NCBI RefSeq assembly: GCF_030463565.1
Contig: NC_134655.1
Location: forward strand, 3,360,372-3,424,371
Direction of reading: 5' to 3'
DNA length: 64,000 nucleotides
From: Pelecanus crispus
Lineage: Eukaryota > Chordata > Aves > Pelecaniformes > Pelecanidae
Part shown: piece after piece, positions 46,701 through 61,700 of the stretch
Layout: each line of letters starts with the position of its first letter
How positions within the stretch are numbered: position 1 is the stretch's first letter
Notes under the pieces: generated by a model
Seen by the model: the letters and a program-made list of their open reading frames with translations, nothing else
Database searches by the model: none
Told to the model about the DNA's origin: nothing
Made by a program: the position numbers and the translations under genes

Positions 46701-49700
46701 TACAAAGGTAATCCCTTACCTCACTGTCTGCACAACAGTAAAATTACAGTGATAACATTGTTCAGCAGACTATGCTTTGAAGATGTAAAAGAGGCCTGAA
46801 GACAATTATACACAAAACCTGTAAAAGGCAGAACTAAAGCTTTCTTTTAGCCTAAATGCTTATTTTGCTTTGCTGGTAATTATAAAGGAACAGCTCAGTC
46901 TTTGTAAGGAAGGGGTAGACAGCTCAATGATGGAAGAGTAATACAGGTAAAGTTTTAGTGGCCTTTGTTTCCAGCTGAGAGCTGCAGAGATCGGGGAGGG
47001 GTGCTGAACTTACCATGAACAAAGCACCGGAATATCATGCAACATGATCTTGAAGAAAATTTTAATCTCCAAATGCTGTGTAATTAATCGATGTTAAAAT
47101 AAAATGTTTCCATAAGCATTATCAATAGTCTTTTTAATAAATTTAAAAAAAAAAAAGCTATGAGAGTGTTGTTAAATTCATTTGTTAAGAACTTTTGCAA
47201 TTATAAAGCTAAATCATGCATTTCTGCTAAAACTACACTGAAATAAGGATTAGTTAACTTTCTGAATGAATAACCTTGCACAATTTCAAGAATAACATCC
47301 ACTGCAGTTATTCCCTACATCTGATACTTGCTTTTCATTGTTTATGTAGGATTTTAGAGAATTGGATAGACCAAAAAAAAGACAGAATAGGAAATAAAAC
47401 ATAAAGTTACGCTATTATAAATAAGGTATGAGCCACAATTCAATTAAACAGATCACAGGAATCAAGTAAGGAGTCACTGCATCTACTGGAATAGCTCGGC
47501 TTTGTGTGCAAAGCAAGAACCTAATTGTGGATAAAATCAAAATCAAATATCCCAATCAGCTGAGCTTCACAGGGAAGACAAACGGAGCCACAAATAATTT
47601 TAAAAAAGTGGGATAATCAAAATAGTACCAAATGAAACAGAGTTCTCCAATATACATTCGTTCGTGACGGTTTACTACCTTGGCACTAAGCCCTGTTCAC
47701 CCAGGCGAGGCAGGTCAATCAGCAGTCACCCCACATGGAACCATTCGCTTGGCATTTTCCCTTGGCTGAACCACCCCGGCTTCGTTCACGGCAACTCGCC
47801 CCTCGGGCACATCTGATGGCCTTACAGGACAGACTTCGCTCCTACCCTCAGACTCCCTGCCCAGAGCCCAACCGCAAGCAATACTTTACATGATGACAGC
47901 TACTGATTTTTATTAACACTCCTAGAAACACTCCCTCTAACATTTTGAAGAAGTTTTCACCGTGACTATACCAACAACACACGGAAACACCAGCTACCAC
48001 GCATGCCACAGCCTACTCTGGCAGCCGGCTAAAAACGTGGATTGGGAGTTACGTACTTCCTCCGGCACGTCCCACCTGCAGCGCTCCGCTCCCAGCTTCT
48101 GCAGGAGCTGAGGCAACTCAGCGTCCAGCGCGATTCTTTCTCACTACCCAAGACTAATTCAGGGGGAAGAAAGAAAGGGGAAAGAAAATTTGGGGGTTAA
48201 TGACTAGCTTCCCATATTCTGTGAGGCTATCAGGAGTGCAAAGCCCTGCTTTCAACAAATAAATACAGAAACTGCTAAAACAAGATGAACCTACCTGATT
48301 ATTTACAGCCTTTTCAACCAACAAATGAAAAAAAGGGATTAGAAATTTCAGTATGTACTAAGATGCACATCTTTAAAAGGATGAAATTCCATTCAATACC
48401 ATTTGCTAAAACCAGGAAAAAAACCAAAGAGCATTCCAGTACACAGATTTGCTCTATTCACAGCCAGGGACTTGGTTAAAAGCTTGTACTCAACTTAACT
48501 TACATGAACCTTACACTGATGGTTGGAAGGGAATTAATATGGAACTTAATATTTAAAGCTGAATGATAAAGTAAGTTTGGAGTTTATAAACTTGGCCTTT
48601 TACATTATACTTCGTTAACTGATTTATTATTGTAAAAGAAAACAAGTAACTTTCAAAATACAATTATTGCATTGGACTGATCAATGCTATGAGTAAACAT
48701 ACTCAGTTGCTTCCTAGGTTTTTGACCTATTATTATTTTCTTAAAAATAAGTGGCAGCAGCAAATGGTGATGCATTAGCTATGATTTTGTGGAAGCATAA
48801 ACGTGTATAGCATAAAATAACTAAGAAAGTAAGAAAGATAAAATAAATACTATTAATTACAATGTAAAGGAAGATGTTTTAGGAGGTAAAAAACCCGAAT
48901 TTGCCAAAATAAAAATGTATAGCATAGTAAAAAGGCAGAATAAAATTTTCAGTTATCTACAATTTACTGCTTACAGAGAGAAACACTGCAATAAAAAGAG
49001 CTTAGATACAGTCATTAAAGTTTGTTTTCAAGGGTTTTAAAATGCATGTGTAACAGTGACTAACACTTACGGGCTAACACTTCCTAAATCCCCCCGGCAG
49101 CTGCACTGACACTGTAGGTGGTCTAATAGACTGTTCCAGAGAACGGCTTAACTATTAAGAATGCCAATGTGATGCCTGACCACAATTTATTATATTATAG
49201 CGGTCTACAGATAGACTAGAATGGAAAACATACCATTTTTCCTTGGAAATAAATAGATTTACAAACTGGAAAACCTCCCTCCCCACACCCAGATGCTGTA
49301 TAATGACCTAAACACAGTAGTAACTCGGAGATTTAACCAGTTAACTAACCACAGCCCACACATTCACATGTTACTATACTAGCTATTCACCTGGTACGAA
49401 GCAAAGATAATTGCACAACAGCTTAATGATGAATTAGTCTTTACCAGACCACATACACAAAGAATATATAATATAATATAAATTAGAACATAAATTGGAC
49501 GAAGTACAAAACCGCAGCCTAATCTTAAATGCAAACTGACTTGGAAAAAAAAGAATAAAATAACCGAACCAGTTATTCTTTCCCCTGAAGTTTACTCCTG
49601 CCTGACTATAAAAGTTGTAGTTTTTATTTTTAAATTCAGTTAGTAAATTTTTCGGTTCCCTAAGTATCACAGAGAATAGTGAACCACTACTATGGAGAGC

Positions 49701-52700
49701 AGTGACAATGAACCACTACTACACACACACCACACCCATTACAAATCGATTTAGGCAGGCCTCAGTGAAAACAAACCATTGCGATCTTAAAAGTTCATTG
49801 AGCACCAAGTCAGAAAACGGTCTGACATCACTACTTCGTATTATCTCAGAGTACAGAATGGCAGCATTCTCACTAAGTTGTGTAAATGCTGTAAATGATT
49901 GCCTACAACAACGTCACTGGTCTCTGCTAGCACTGGCGACACTAAAAATAGATCACAAAATCTTAGCTTGTCCACTTTTCCTCACTTAAACAGTAAGTAA
50001 GTGCAACTTTTTCCCTATCTCTACTGTATCTCTATTAATGGTCCCTTCAACAGAAACAAGGAACTAAAAACCAAAAAGGCTTGGCAAAGGAGAGCATGGA
50101 TTAACTTGGCTCTTACTAAGTCCCACCTAGGTAGACAAAAACCAGACCCTGCAGTACAGTCTCACCTCACAGACTGGTTATCACAACTCGAGGTAACGCT
50201 AGGTATGACCAGCACCCATCTAGATATTAATTTGAATCTTGGCTTCCACAGTTTCCTGCAGTAAAACTTTTATTCATTCAAATTGTGTGAAAAAGTATTT
50301 TTGTTTGTTCTGATATCAAATTTTTGTCTTTTAACCGCAGGTCTTTTTCTTACACTGTCAATTACATTGAAGGGAACCTCATTATCTAGCTCATTATACC
50401 ATCCATTATATTAATTACGTATTTTATTGTGTCACCTGCTATTCACCTCCATTCAAAGTGAAAAATACTGCTCTGAAGCGAAAACACAGCACTCTTCTCC
50501 TTCCAAGGAGAAATACCTCACATCCTTAAAGAGATGTAAATTATTTTTATAGCATATAATTCCTCGTGATGTGCATCAACTTACTTTTGGCAACATTGGC
50601 GTATCTCTCTTCTTCTTCTTTTCTGAATTAGGATCATCCAGCAAATCTGGCTCAAAAGTGTACAGCTCTGTAAGTTCATTCATAGTAAAATGACGTTCAA
50701 CTTGCTGTTGGTCGACAACCCGGAAAGACAATGACTGCTTTGTTACCTGACGATCATAGATCTTATCTTCCATCGTTCCCTAAAAAACAAGGCGCTCACT
50801 TTCATACAAACACTGGACCTTCTTGTCATATAGGAAAAAAAATTAATAGATGCAAAAGAGCCGGAATAACAACATAACAGTGCCCTATTTTCCTTGCTTC
50901 TTTGACCCTGTATCTACAAAGTTACCTGAAAACAAATTTGCTGACAGAAAAGAAAAAAGGAAAAAAAAAAACCCTCCTGGAGGTGAACACAAACTAATAT
51001 GAATTGCGTACATGACGTCATCTAGCTATTGACTAGAGTAAGAAATGTATTTTTTCATTAGTGTTTTGAAGAGATCTGGTTTTGCTTCAATTCCCCAAAG
51101 CAGGATTATGACCAAAAAAATGGCAATTTCCACAGCATGTACCTTATTTTGCTGCTTTGAGCAGCCTGTAAAAATGAAAACAGATACCATATCACTGGGG
51201 TGGAGAGGAGAGGGGAAGGGAAGCAGTCAAGTCTAATTCATCACAGCTGTGTATGAAAAAATTAGATCCTTGGTGAAAAAAAGAAAATTACTTTTTTTAA
51301 GGGGAAAAAAAAAAGATTACTACGAGAAGTATGAGAACAGCACAGCCTGTTCTGAACATCGTAATTTAAAAAGGGTATCAACAGTTCAAAAGTGCACATA
51401 GAAAACTACAAACATAGACTGAAGCCTGAAGAAAAAAACCCCATGCCTGACAGGAACGTGTTACAAAAAGTAATCTATTGAAGTTGGCAAGTAAATAGTG
51501 ACTCGATCAAGAGTTAAGCACTCTTACTGGGAAAGGCCTTCAGTCTACTCTATAACACCTCAAGAACTAGAAGATGAAGCAAGGTACTTCCTAACAGAGA
51601 TAACAGCATTATACTTAAAAAAAAAAACATAGACCAGTGACCATCAGAATTATTACACATCTTTAATATCTGTAGGGTGTGATACAAGTTTTCAAATCAT
51701 GACTGGATGCCTTTTTATAAAAAATTCTTTAGCTTCCTGTGTTCTCATTCCAGTTAGACCACCAGGCGCCCACGGACCGGGGGTCTGTAGAAGACAGCGA
51801 CACTGAGCAAGCCTACAGCCTAAACAACAACCATCCTCTATGCAGTCTCTTCAATTAAGAACTTTTAGTGGTGTGCAAATGAAAAAAGCCAAGAACACTG
51901 TTCTGAGGCTGGATGTGTGAATCACTGCTAGAATTCCAGAATTTATGCTACACAAAGTGTCAGATGAGGTGGGCTTAGCAGGAAATAATGTCAGTTGTTA
52001 TTTATTTTACCAATCTTTCCTTCAAGAGCTTTTCCAGTGGCCAAATACTGCTATCAGATTAGGCCTGGAAGGTGACCGGATCACTGTGGACCACTACAGA
52101 CTTCAGCACAAGTCCAAATAGATACAGTTTATAAATTTGATTGCAGGACCAGAATATGACAAAAATATCAGACAGAAACCTACCTGAGCCAAAAACCTGT
52201 ACACAAACACAGGTTTGTTCTGCCCGAAGCGGTATACTCTGAAAATACTCTGGATGTCATACGATGGGTTCCAAGAAGCATCGAAGATGATTACTCTATT
52301 AGCAGCCACGAGATTAATTCCGAGGGAACCTGCTTTAGTGGATATAATAAACAAGCGGCCTCTGGAAGAGAGAAAAGTTGCAAAATTTTAATGTTTTGGA
52401 AAACAATTGTTCCCATGTTGCTGTGTTACTGTGGAGTTGTTCATACACTGAAGTAACTCAAAAACTTCATTAAAATACTGTATTAAGCATAGAAGAGATG
52501 CAGGTTTTAAAAGGACAAGACTTTTAGCAAAATATACACTCCCAGAAACACAGATCACGGTCTTTTGCAAACCAACTGTTAACAAAAACTGGTGGATAAG
52601 AAAAAATTTTTGGTTTTGCATTTTAATAAATTTAGTTATAGCAAATTAAACTATAATTTTAAACAGGCATATCCCATGCTATTGAAACTGTTTCCTGGCT

Positions 52701-55700
52701 AGCGCACTTCCAGAATAACTCTAGAATGACACTGTCCCTTTGATTTATCTGTTTTTTGAATACCATCTTACTCAGGTTCAACTTCAAATGAGCTCTTGAC
52801 AGATACCTGACAGAATAAACTAAGAGTATTAACACTGAATTAGTTTACTTTGTTCCATTTAACTCCCCCCCCCACCCCCATACATTATATGCAACATAAC
52901 TACATATTTTATTTTTTAAACCAATCTAGGAAGGTGAAGCTCCTCAATTTCACTAAACTTGTGCAAGTTTGTACCTACCTACCTATCCAAATCAGACTTG
53001 AAAGTCCTGTCTTGTATGAACAGTGGATGGCCAGGAGACAACTCTGGAGATAGCCGAGCGCTACATGCCTCTGTCTGGCCACGCGACTGCTGTCTCCTCG
53101 CCAGACCCCACAGGGCTCTGACCTTCCTAGCTCCTTATATCCTTCTAAGTAATTGTAATAAAAAGACTGCCTCTGATCCAAATTACTTCCATTTGTACTC
53201 ATCAATACTTGTTCAGCGTTTCCTTGCTGGTTTCATTCTTGTTTAGATTGTAAGCAATCTCAGGAAACCAGAAACCTATTGCTGTTGCACATTTTTCGTG
53301 CAAGTTCTGCACTTGACAACATTGTGGTATTTATTTGCCTAGCCTTAAGAGGTCATTAACCTAATACAAGTAACAAAGAAATAGGGAACAAAAGAAAGAC
53401 AAAGGAGAAAATTAAGCATATGTATCAGAAGAGATCTCACCTCACATTAGTTTCATCATTAAATTCTTCAGCCCATTTCTTTCTTGACTGAGCTGTAGTT
53501 GAACCATCTAAGCGATAGTAATCAATGTTTCTGAACCACTTTCCTTCACCTATAAATGTAATAGTCAAGTTATTAAAATGCTGATTGTGTAAGTAACCAG
53601 ACTGGTAATACTGGATATACACAACTCTCTAAATAGTAAAAGAACAAATATGGAACATAAAACACACTATCCTCTGACATTTTAAAACAACAGGAGAAGA
53701 CTATAGGTTATTTAAGACACAGAATGTTTTTGCAGGATATAGGTGCTTGCCACAGGCACGCCTTGGAAATTGTGTAGTGAAGTTTGCGTAACAAAACATA
53801 AAGTATGTAATATGACAGAAATAATAGCAATAGCATTTGTGATGACAATGATCATCCACAAGCCTGCAACAGCTCCTACAAACCCTAAACCAATTTTGTC
53901 TACAATGATTCAAAAATAGAATAAATGTTGTCAATCTCATTTTGCCTTGCAAAAAGTATCCAGCATCTATCACCATCCATTTCTTCTGAAGATTGTTATT
54001 ATTTTACAAAAAGATCAACTGATATTAAGTGAAACTCCTCAAAGCAGTTTTATACAGTTTGGAATTTAAAGATACGAATTTATAATCAAATTATGTTCCA
54101 AGGTTAAATTTTAATTGACGTATTTGAAAAGACCTGAGCTTTTTTTGGGTAGTTCCTGTTTGTCACTATTTCTAGTTGTATATACACGTCTGTAGAGACA
54201 TGCCTTAACTTGGAGCCCAAGTTAATCTAAAAAAGTAACTACATCTAATCTTTAGGCATTATAGTACTAATTGTACTTTTCTAATTGATCTGTGTAGTTT
54301 CACGTTTCATGTTCTTCTCTCCCCAATTCACACGTAACCTTTCATTTTCATGGGCCATCAAGGTGTATGTACACAAAATGAACCCCACTGTGCCATCAGT
54401 TATAAAGAGAATAGTGTTTTTAGGAGACAACACGGCTCAATACAATCAATCATGAGAAAGAGATTGTTGACTCATGTCAGGAAGGTCTCTATATGGTGAA
54501 TCTTGCTGTGATACATAGTCTAACTGCTTACCAAAAGAATTACCACAAATGAAAAAAAACCCCACCCCTTAAAACATTATCTCAGACTAAAGGCACGGAC
54601 TCCACAAAATACACAGCTCGTAGCATCTGAAGATGACAAATGTTCAGAAGCTAAGGAAGCAACAGCCAGAAACAATAAACCTGAGAGAGAGATACCAGAG
54701 ATCTTCATCTAACTACGGTGTTGGTATCACTAAGCCACATTTCTCTTACGCAATTGTTCAACATGGTTACACTTAGAAATAAGATACTTGAAAGGAATGG
54801 CAGATTCAAAGGAATTCTTCAATCAACACGTACTGGGAACTGAAACTTCACATAAAGATGAACTGCATCATCAGCTCTGGGAGGATCTCACAGAGTAAAC
54901 AGAAGAAACATCCTCCGCAGAGGACATCTCTGGCTAGTGAGAAATTCCTCGTCATTTGAGCATCACCAGAATAATAATTAATGCAATACTTTGCTCCCTT
55001 ATGAAATCTGTAAAACAATCTACTGCAGTACATATAAAGACTAAATTCACATTTTGCATGTTCTACACCCAAAGTAGTCTAATTTTCTTCAATTATCTCT
55101 CTCCCAGTAGGAAGGATCAGAATTTGCCACGCATCAGCATGTAACATCATTTTTGTACAGAATTTAACAAAATGCCTTCTCTCCTTTCAGATGATGAACA
55201 TTTAATCTGCTTAGGCTATATTAAGCACGGATGATACAGAATGAAATCAGAAGCAGGAGTCCATAATGGGATAGCAGAGACCACCTGCAGAGGAGACCAA
55301 TAATCCTGCCAACTTCAGGAATAGTACAGAGCATGCAACACTTCTAATGAAAACAATTATTTCAAATCCATTCCCTCTGGACCGAATAGAGACTTGTAAA
55401 AGAGTTATTAGCTTTGCAATTGTTCAAGGGGACACTCACCTTTATAAATAGGAGGCTTCTCTTTGTCAGTTTTCTCCCTGTTTGCCAGCTCCAGAAAATC
55501 TTCTATCAAATCCAGAGATATTAGGGACTGGCTAAACACTAGGCTGAAAACAGAAACAGTGAAACACAAAATTTGCCTCTGAGGTTATTATAATTATTGT
55601 ATTGCTTTATTTTTCTTCCTTCCTCACCCTGATACTACCTTTGAAACAAACACCCTTTCTAGACACAGAGAAAGACTTTGGTGGAGTACATGCATGTACG

Positions 55701-58700
55701 GGGAAACTCACTTATAAAAATCAATGTAGCATGCACATTTGATTCAGAAAACTGAGCTACAGCATTATGAAGACTGAATGAAAGAACACTGTCAGACTAA
55801 CATATTTATAAGGTCATTAAAAATATTTCTAGAACTGACTTACACTTTGTCTCCAAGCTCTTCTGCCATTCGAAGAATTTCAAAGAGAAGCACCATTTTC
55901 CCCGAATGTTCCAACACTTCAGCATCTGCATCAGTGACAAAATCTTTGTACCAATCTGGCGCTGGGCTACCAGGATTAGAAGAGGATGTAGCTTTGCCTA
56001 TAAAAAAAGAAATAGAAAGATTTTTAAAAGATAAAGGCATGGTCTTTTAAATGCTTTGAAATGTCTGAACTACTGAACTGTTTCTTCGTTATTGGGCTTA
56101 ACTGGTATGAAAAGAGTTAAACAGAGAAAGAAAAAATAGTGTTTGTGCTATTAGCATTACCAGATTAGCAGTTATCAATAGCACAAGTCATCAATTAGAG
56201 TCACAAATCCCCTTTCTGCGTTGCACGTTATTTGGACATCTACCAGACATCTGCAGGTTCTACCATCTCCATCTTTTCCCCAAGAGTATCTATCAACAGC
56301 TTTGTTTCCAACAAGTACGCATCTTTGAAAACTCATCCATAAATGTTACAGCCATTGAAAAGCAGCTTTCCATTAAGAAAAGTATTTCGAATCTCAAACA
56401 AACATCTGAAATTGTTGGAAAAAGAGAGTGGTCTTTTGGGTTACCTAGTTCATCTATCAAGATGAACTCTCTGGAAGAGTTTCCAAATGTTACAATAGTA
56501 CAGGTGTTTCAGATGAAACCCATAAAGCATCTCCTCTTACTTCTGTTAGGCTCACATTTAGGATCTTTTTTTCCTAAGCTAATTTAGAAGACAACATTAG
56601 CATATAGGAAAAAAAATACACCCCCCCCTTTTATATTAATTCACAATAGAGGGGGAAAAACCAAACAAATTCCACCATCATATTCTGCTTTTTTGCAAAG
56701 TTCTTTAAGCAAGTTTCTTGTCTGCTCATCTGCTAACACACTATTACACTAACAAAACCTGTACAATACATACATGGGAACAATCCCATTTTTAACATGT
56801 TACTATTTTGTTAATTTGACCTAACCCCTTAAAAATATAGAATTACTAGAAAGAATTACAAAATTCAGTTTGTCATTGTAAAAATACACCACAATAACTA
56901 TGCACCTAGCAAAACAGGTCTGTGGGGGTCTGTATCACCCAGTCCGTGCTGATCCTTAAGGATACTCCCATTATGTTTATTCTGAATTGCACCCGGAGAA
57001 AGCATGTATTCAGCATTGTAATCAGAACCAGAAAGGCAGACAAGAACCATGAATTATCTTGATTTACACTACTTCTTTAATGCTATTTCTATGATCTTCA
57101 ATTTAACCTCCTTTGCATTAGAGTGATAACAATTGATTAATCAGATTTATAACTCTAACTTTTTTCACATAAAAACTTTGATCTACTGAAACATTTACTT
57201 ACATAGAAGTGTTCTATCTCACCAACAATTCAAAACATTTACATTTTCAGACTATGCACTGCAAATCAATCGTGACACACCAGGAGATTTCAGGTGCAAG
57301 ACAGAACTGATCTTGACAGAACTCACATTTGAGCCTTCCTTCATACAACCTTTTAAATAACGTATTTTTCAATACCAGAACAAAGAATGAACGAGTTAAT
57401 CAAATAAGAGACCTAGATGTGCTGTGGGAAAACCCTATACACATGACCTATTTATTTCTAACTTCACCCCTAAACTTTGCAGAAGGGCCTCCAACAGCTG
57501 CAGTGAGATAGAAACTTGCCCACAAGCCTCATCCAGTGCAGCATCAAGTGTTTGTTTAGAAATTCCGTACCTACATTAAATTGAAGAAGGCTGCATGAGA
57601 GAGGGAAACATTTAAGTGATCCAGAGACAGAAACTCATCCTGCCTATATGCAAGTAATTACTTTAATACATTTAATCTGTATGTGCATGTATCTTACACA
57701 CACACTCTTGCCCTTACATGTCTGCATTATGTCACTGGGATGGGGACCAAAAAAAAAAAAAAAAACCCAAAAAAAACCTTCTCACCTTAACTGTCCCCCA
57801 AAAAATTGTTTATTTAGTGGAAGTGATTAGATGGACAATAAATGATGCAATCAGAAAACTAGCTCTGTGATACTAGATACGTGACAAAAGCTAGATTATT
57901 AAAGGAAAACCCAAAAATAAAATCATAGAATCATAGAATCATAGAATCATCTAGGTTGGAAAAGACCTTTAAGATCATCCAGTCCAAAGTAGTTTGAATA
58001 ACAATCTTTAAAAAGGTCTCGTATTCCTTCTGCATTGTATTTGCTTGCTCAACATCCATTTCAAATGCCAGGTGCAACAATGAATGGCATGCATATTTCT
58101 TAATCTTTCCATTAATCTTTCACCAATATGTTTAACAAGAGATGAAAAGCAGCACAGTTCCTCTGTTAACTTTGTATCGTTTTGTACTTATGAATTAAAA
58201 AAATTAACTCTGCAGCTTCCCTGCCACAAGATGCCCGAGTTCTACATCAATGCCCCTTGTTTTCCTAGGACAAGTATACTGTTAGAAGTAACAGGAGCTG
58301 TAAGCATAGAAGCTGTTCATGGAATTAAGGAATTGGCCATTTTGCAACAAAGCAGACTCCTGACAGCCCTCTCAAATCACCTTTTGCAAAACGAAGCTGA
58401 CTTGTGCTTTACTTACTTGTATACTATACTCACCTTCATCAGATTTTGTAACAGATGGAGGGTTGTTTACAAGTTCTTCTGCATTTCCTTCTCCACCTCC
58501 ACGAGATCTTGAATTCCAGACTTTAATGACTTCAACATCATTGTCACTGCCACTTCCACTCGAGCTACACTCTTTCTTCACTTTTTTCCCCTTGGATTTT
58601 TTTTTCCTAGAAAGGTAACATTGTACACCCCATTGTTTTTTAAAAATTCTACTGCTAGAGTACATATTCTAACAGCTATATAAAATAAAAAATAAACATT

Positions 58701-61700
58701 CACTTTTACAGAAATCAGTTAAATTCTAAGAGGGAAATCCAACAAACAACAACAAATAAAAGCTCAATTACTTTGCATAATCATCAGAACTTAAGCTCAT
58801 TGACGTTTCATCGGAATCAGAAGCTATGAACTCATCCAGACTGTCTTCATCAAAATAGCCCTCAAAAGAGAAAAAACAGAAATTTTATTAAGTATGGTCA
58901 TCCAGAAGCTTTTCTTAAACATTTAGCCATCTGCTTATTCTTCATTTAAACAATGGTAAGTTCTACAAAGGGTAGGCCTTGCAAAATGTTTTAAGAATGA
59001 CAACATACCCAGAAACAAAAATATGACAAAACCAGCAGCAAAATTACCCCACAGCAACAAAGATTTCCATTAATTTGACGAAACTTTACCTAGCATTTGG
59101 CAAAGCTTATTTGGAAAGTTCTCAATAGAGAGTATTTTGATATATCTAATTTACCTTATTTTCTTTGCTAATATAGTCCAGCTGCAAACACCAAGGGTGA
59201 GTCCAGATTCTGCTCAACATCTGGAAATCCTGGAATAGTTTAGCTCCAGCTTTGCCTCTTCCACCTTCATTGCCACTACCTACACCTGACAATAAAGTTC
59301 AGGTTTTAGAATGAAACCTTGAAGTAAGTTTGCCACATACCATTCCCCCTTTGAACAATCCATTCGTGCAGTACTGAGTGTTCTTTCCAGATGCACATCA
59401 TATTGTAACGTCTCTTGTAAAAGAGGTCAAATTACTGAGTCACAGGCATTTTTTTCCTAGTTAAAGTTGTCAAAATTAGATTTTCCCCTTTTTCTTGATA
59501 ATGAGAAACATGATTACATTTTTACATAAACGCGCATTTTTCCCCAGTATAGGAATGAATCCAAATCCTCTTAAAAGGACAGTCATGTCTATTTAGGTTT
59601 TGTAAAAGCAGCCCAAGGTAGAAAACAAAATAAAATCCGCAGTTAGGTTTCAACGAACTTGGCTTACTATTTTGAGCTACCTTTATTTAATGACTTGTAA
59701 TGCTGTGTAGTATTCTGTTACAATCAAGCATCTAAAAAAAGCCCAGCCTATTTTTATATTGTACAAGCACAAGTTAATGCAAAGTCGTACAATGTTCACA
59801 GAGTTAAATTTCTTTTTTGTAGTCTCAATGTCTCATTAAGTAGCACATTAACTTTAGGTTCTTGAAACAGATTGGTTTTCATATTTATTATATGCATCAT
59901 TTAAGGCATGTCTACGCACAAGAAAATAGTATTTATTGCATCACAATCATCAAATGTCTACAGCAAAACAGGCACAAAGCTTATTTGGTGCCTTTGCTCA
60001 ATGCACAAGACAATCCCAGTAAACGTCTACAGAGTATAAATATTTTAACAAAGCAAGCTCTATGTTTTAATCATACAACAGCTTCAAGTATCTTCCCATT
60101 TGTGCTCCCCTATGACTTTGGAAAATGGAATTGTAAGGACGACAGATATTCTTAGATTTGACTTCCCTAAACCTTAGCTACCATCAGAGAAACTTGCTGT
60201 CAACAAGTTTCAAGTTAACAAGTCCTATACACTTTTTAATTTTCTATATTACAGATGTGAAAGAAAATATGTATCATTTTCATTAAATGAAGGAAAAAGT
60301 TGGTAAAATTGCATCTAAAACACGTATTTTACTTTATGCCTGTTACAGCGCACAGAAAATCGTAAATTTAAAAATCTGCAAATGAGCAGCAATTCCCCTT
60401 TTGTATTTATCTTCAGTAGCAAGACTCCCTTTTTTATTGAATGAAAATCAGAAAGCATGTTGTCATCTTTTGAAATACTAAAGTAATGCAAAGACTTGAT
60501 GTGGGCATCAACAACTAGCACAGAGATTTGCTCTGAAGACTTGAGCCATGGTCAGCTTAAGACAGCTTTTTCCCCTCTAAAAGAGGCCGTTGGTCTTCCC
60601 TTTCTCTTGCTTCCCCTCTTCTTTCTCATATTGACTCTGGCACTGACTGAGCTGACCAAACTGGCAGGACACTAACCCAAGACGAAGACAGAAAAAGGCA
60701 GCTAATGCTCCCTACTTGCTCAGGGAGGTTAAGCAGCCCACAAAGGGCTGGTAAGTCATGGAACAGTACAACCCCTCTTGACAAACGCAAACTTGGCTAA
60801 ACTCAAATAATTCTGTTGAGCCCTTGAAGTCTAGGCAGATTAACCGACCTACCTGTTAGGCAGCGCGTTTTCTTACAGTTGCACGTACAACCTGTTAATA
60901 AATTAAATGGCTCCAACAACGCAGCAAATTTGAAGCTCACTGTAAGAGGCTTTTTGCCAGAGCAAACCTTTCCCTTAACTTTAACAGACACTGGACTAGG
61001 GGCTACTTCCTCTTATCTGCGGCCTGCTTCATTAAAAAAGGAAGTATTGAAAGCTGTTGTATGTAAAGGCTTCCATAAGGAGTAAGAGAAAACCAGCTGC
61101 AAAGATACAGCGCTAGCTCTTACGCTAACCAATGATCTGTAAAAGATTTACATTGCCATCTAAAAGTACAGCAGACTAACAAAGCCAGTGTTGGGAGAGT
61201 CTGAAATTACAAAACCAGCCCTGCTTTGTATTGGAAATAGGCCAGAGATAACCTACCAAACTGCCATAACCGATGCGATTAAAAAGTTCCTACGAAGAGT
61301 GACAAAGATTTAACCTAAACCATTTAGATGCACGCCTGTAGAGTAAATAGCTAATGCTTGTCGTTTTTAAGCTACTAGCTTTTGGAAGGCGTTTCGCATG
61401 ATGCAGAAATAACAGAACACAAATAATCTGCTTTTCAGAACATTTGTCTAGAGAAGAGCCAACACAGAACAGACTGCAGCACAGAACTAATTAGAAATCG
61501 GCACTATGCATATAGGTTTGGGCTTGTTTATGTACTGTTTTGAAGTACCATTAACGTAAGAAGGGGGGGCTTGCTTTGTTTTGGTTATTCTGTATTTTTT
61601 AAAATAAAACACAAAGCTGTTACTCCTTTAGAGTAACAGAGCAAAGTGGGCAGTTGGCTTTTAGGCATCCAATTATTACTGGAGGTATCAGCAGAAGTGA

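Larger units (their letters stand above)
41885..50584 (-). other. ATRX: ATRX 8.7-kb intron
   Basis: Lies between the exons ending PMLPK and beginning DTILAEL. It contains a solo LTR (44769-45311), a CR1 tail in antisense (46015-46347), a TATATA-rich stretch near 42560-42620, a C-then-T run at about 45904-45924 and a moderately GC-rich segment at 47690-47880. I saw no extra exon. Donor and acceptor are consensus. Confidence 0.85.

Noticed and set aside
60803-61085. Mirror-image frames on both strands in the 3.7-kb ATRX intron
   Set aside because: Neither frame resembles a known family, and both cover the same bases on opposite strands. Perhaps an old unclassified repeat, but I could not support it.
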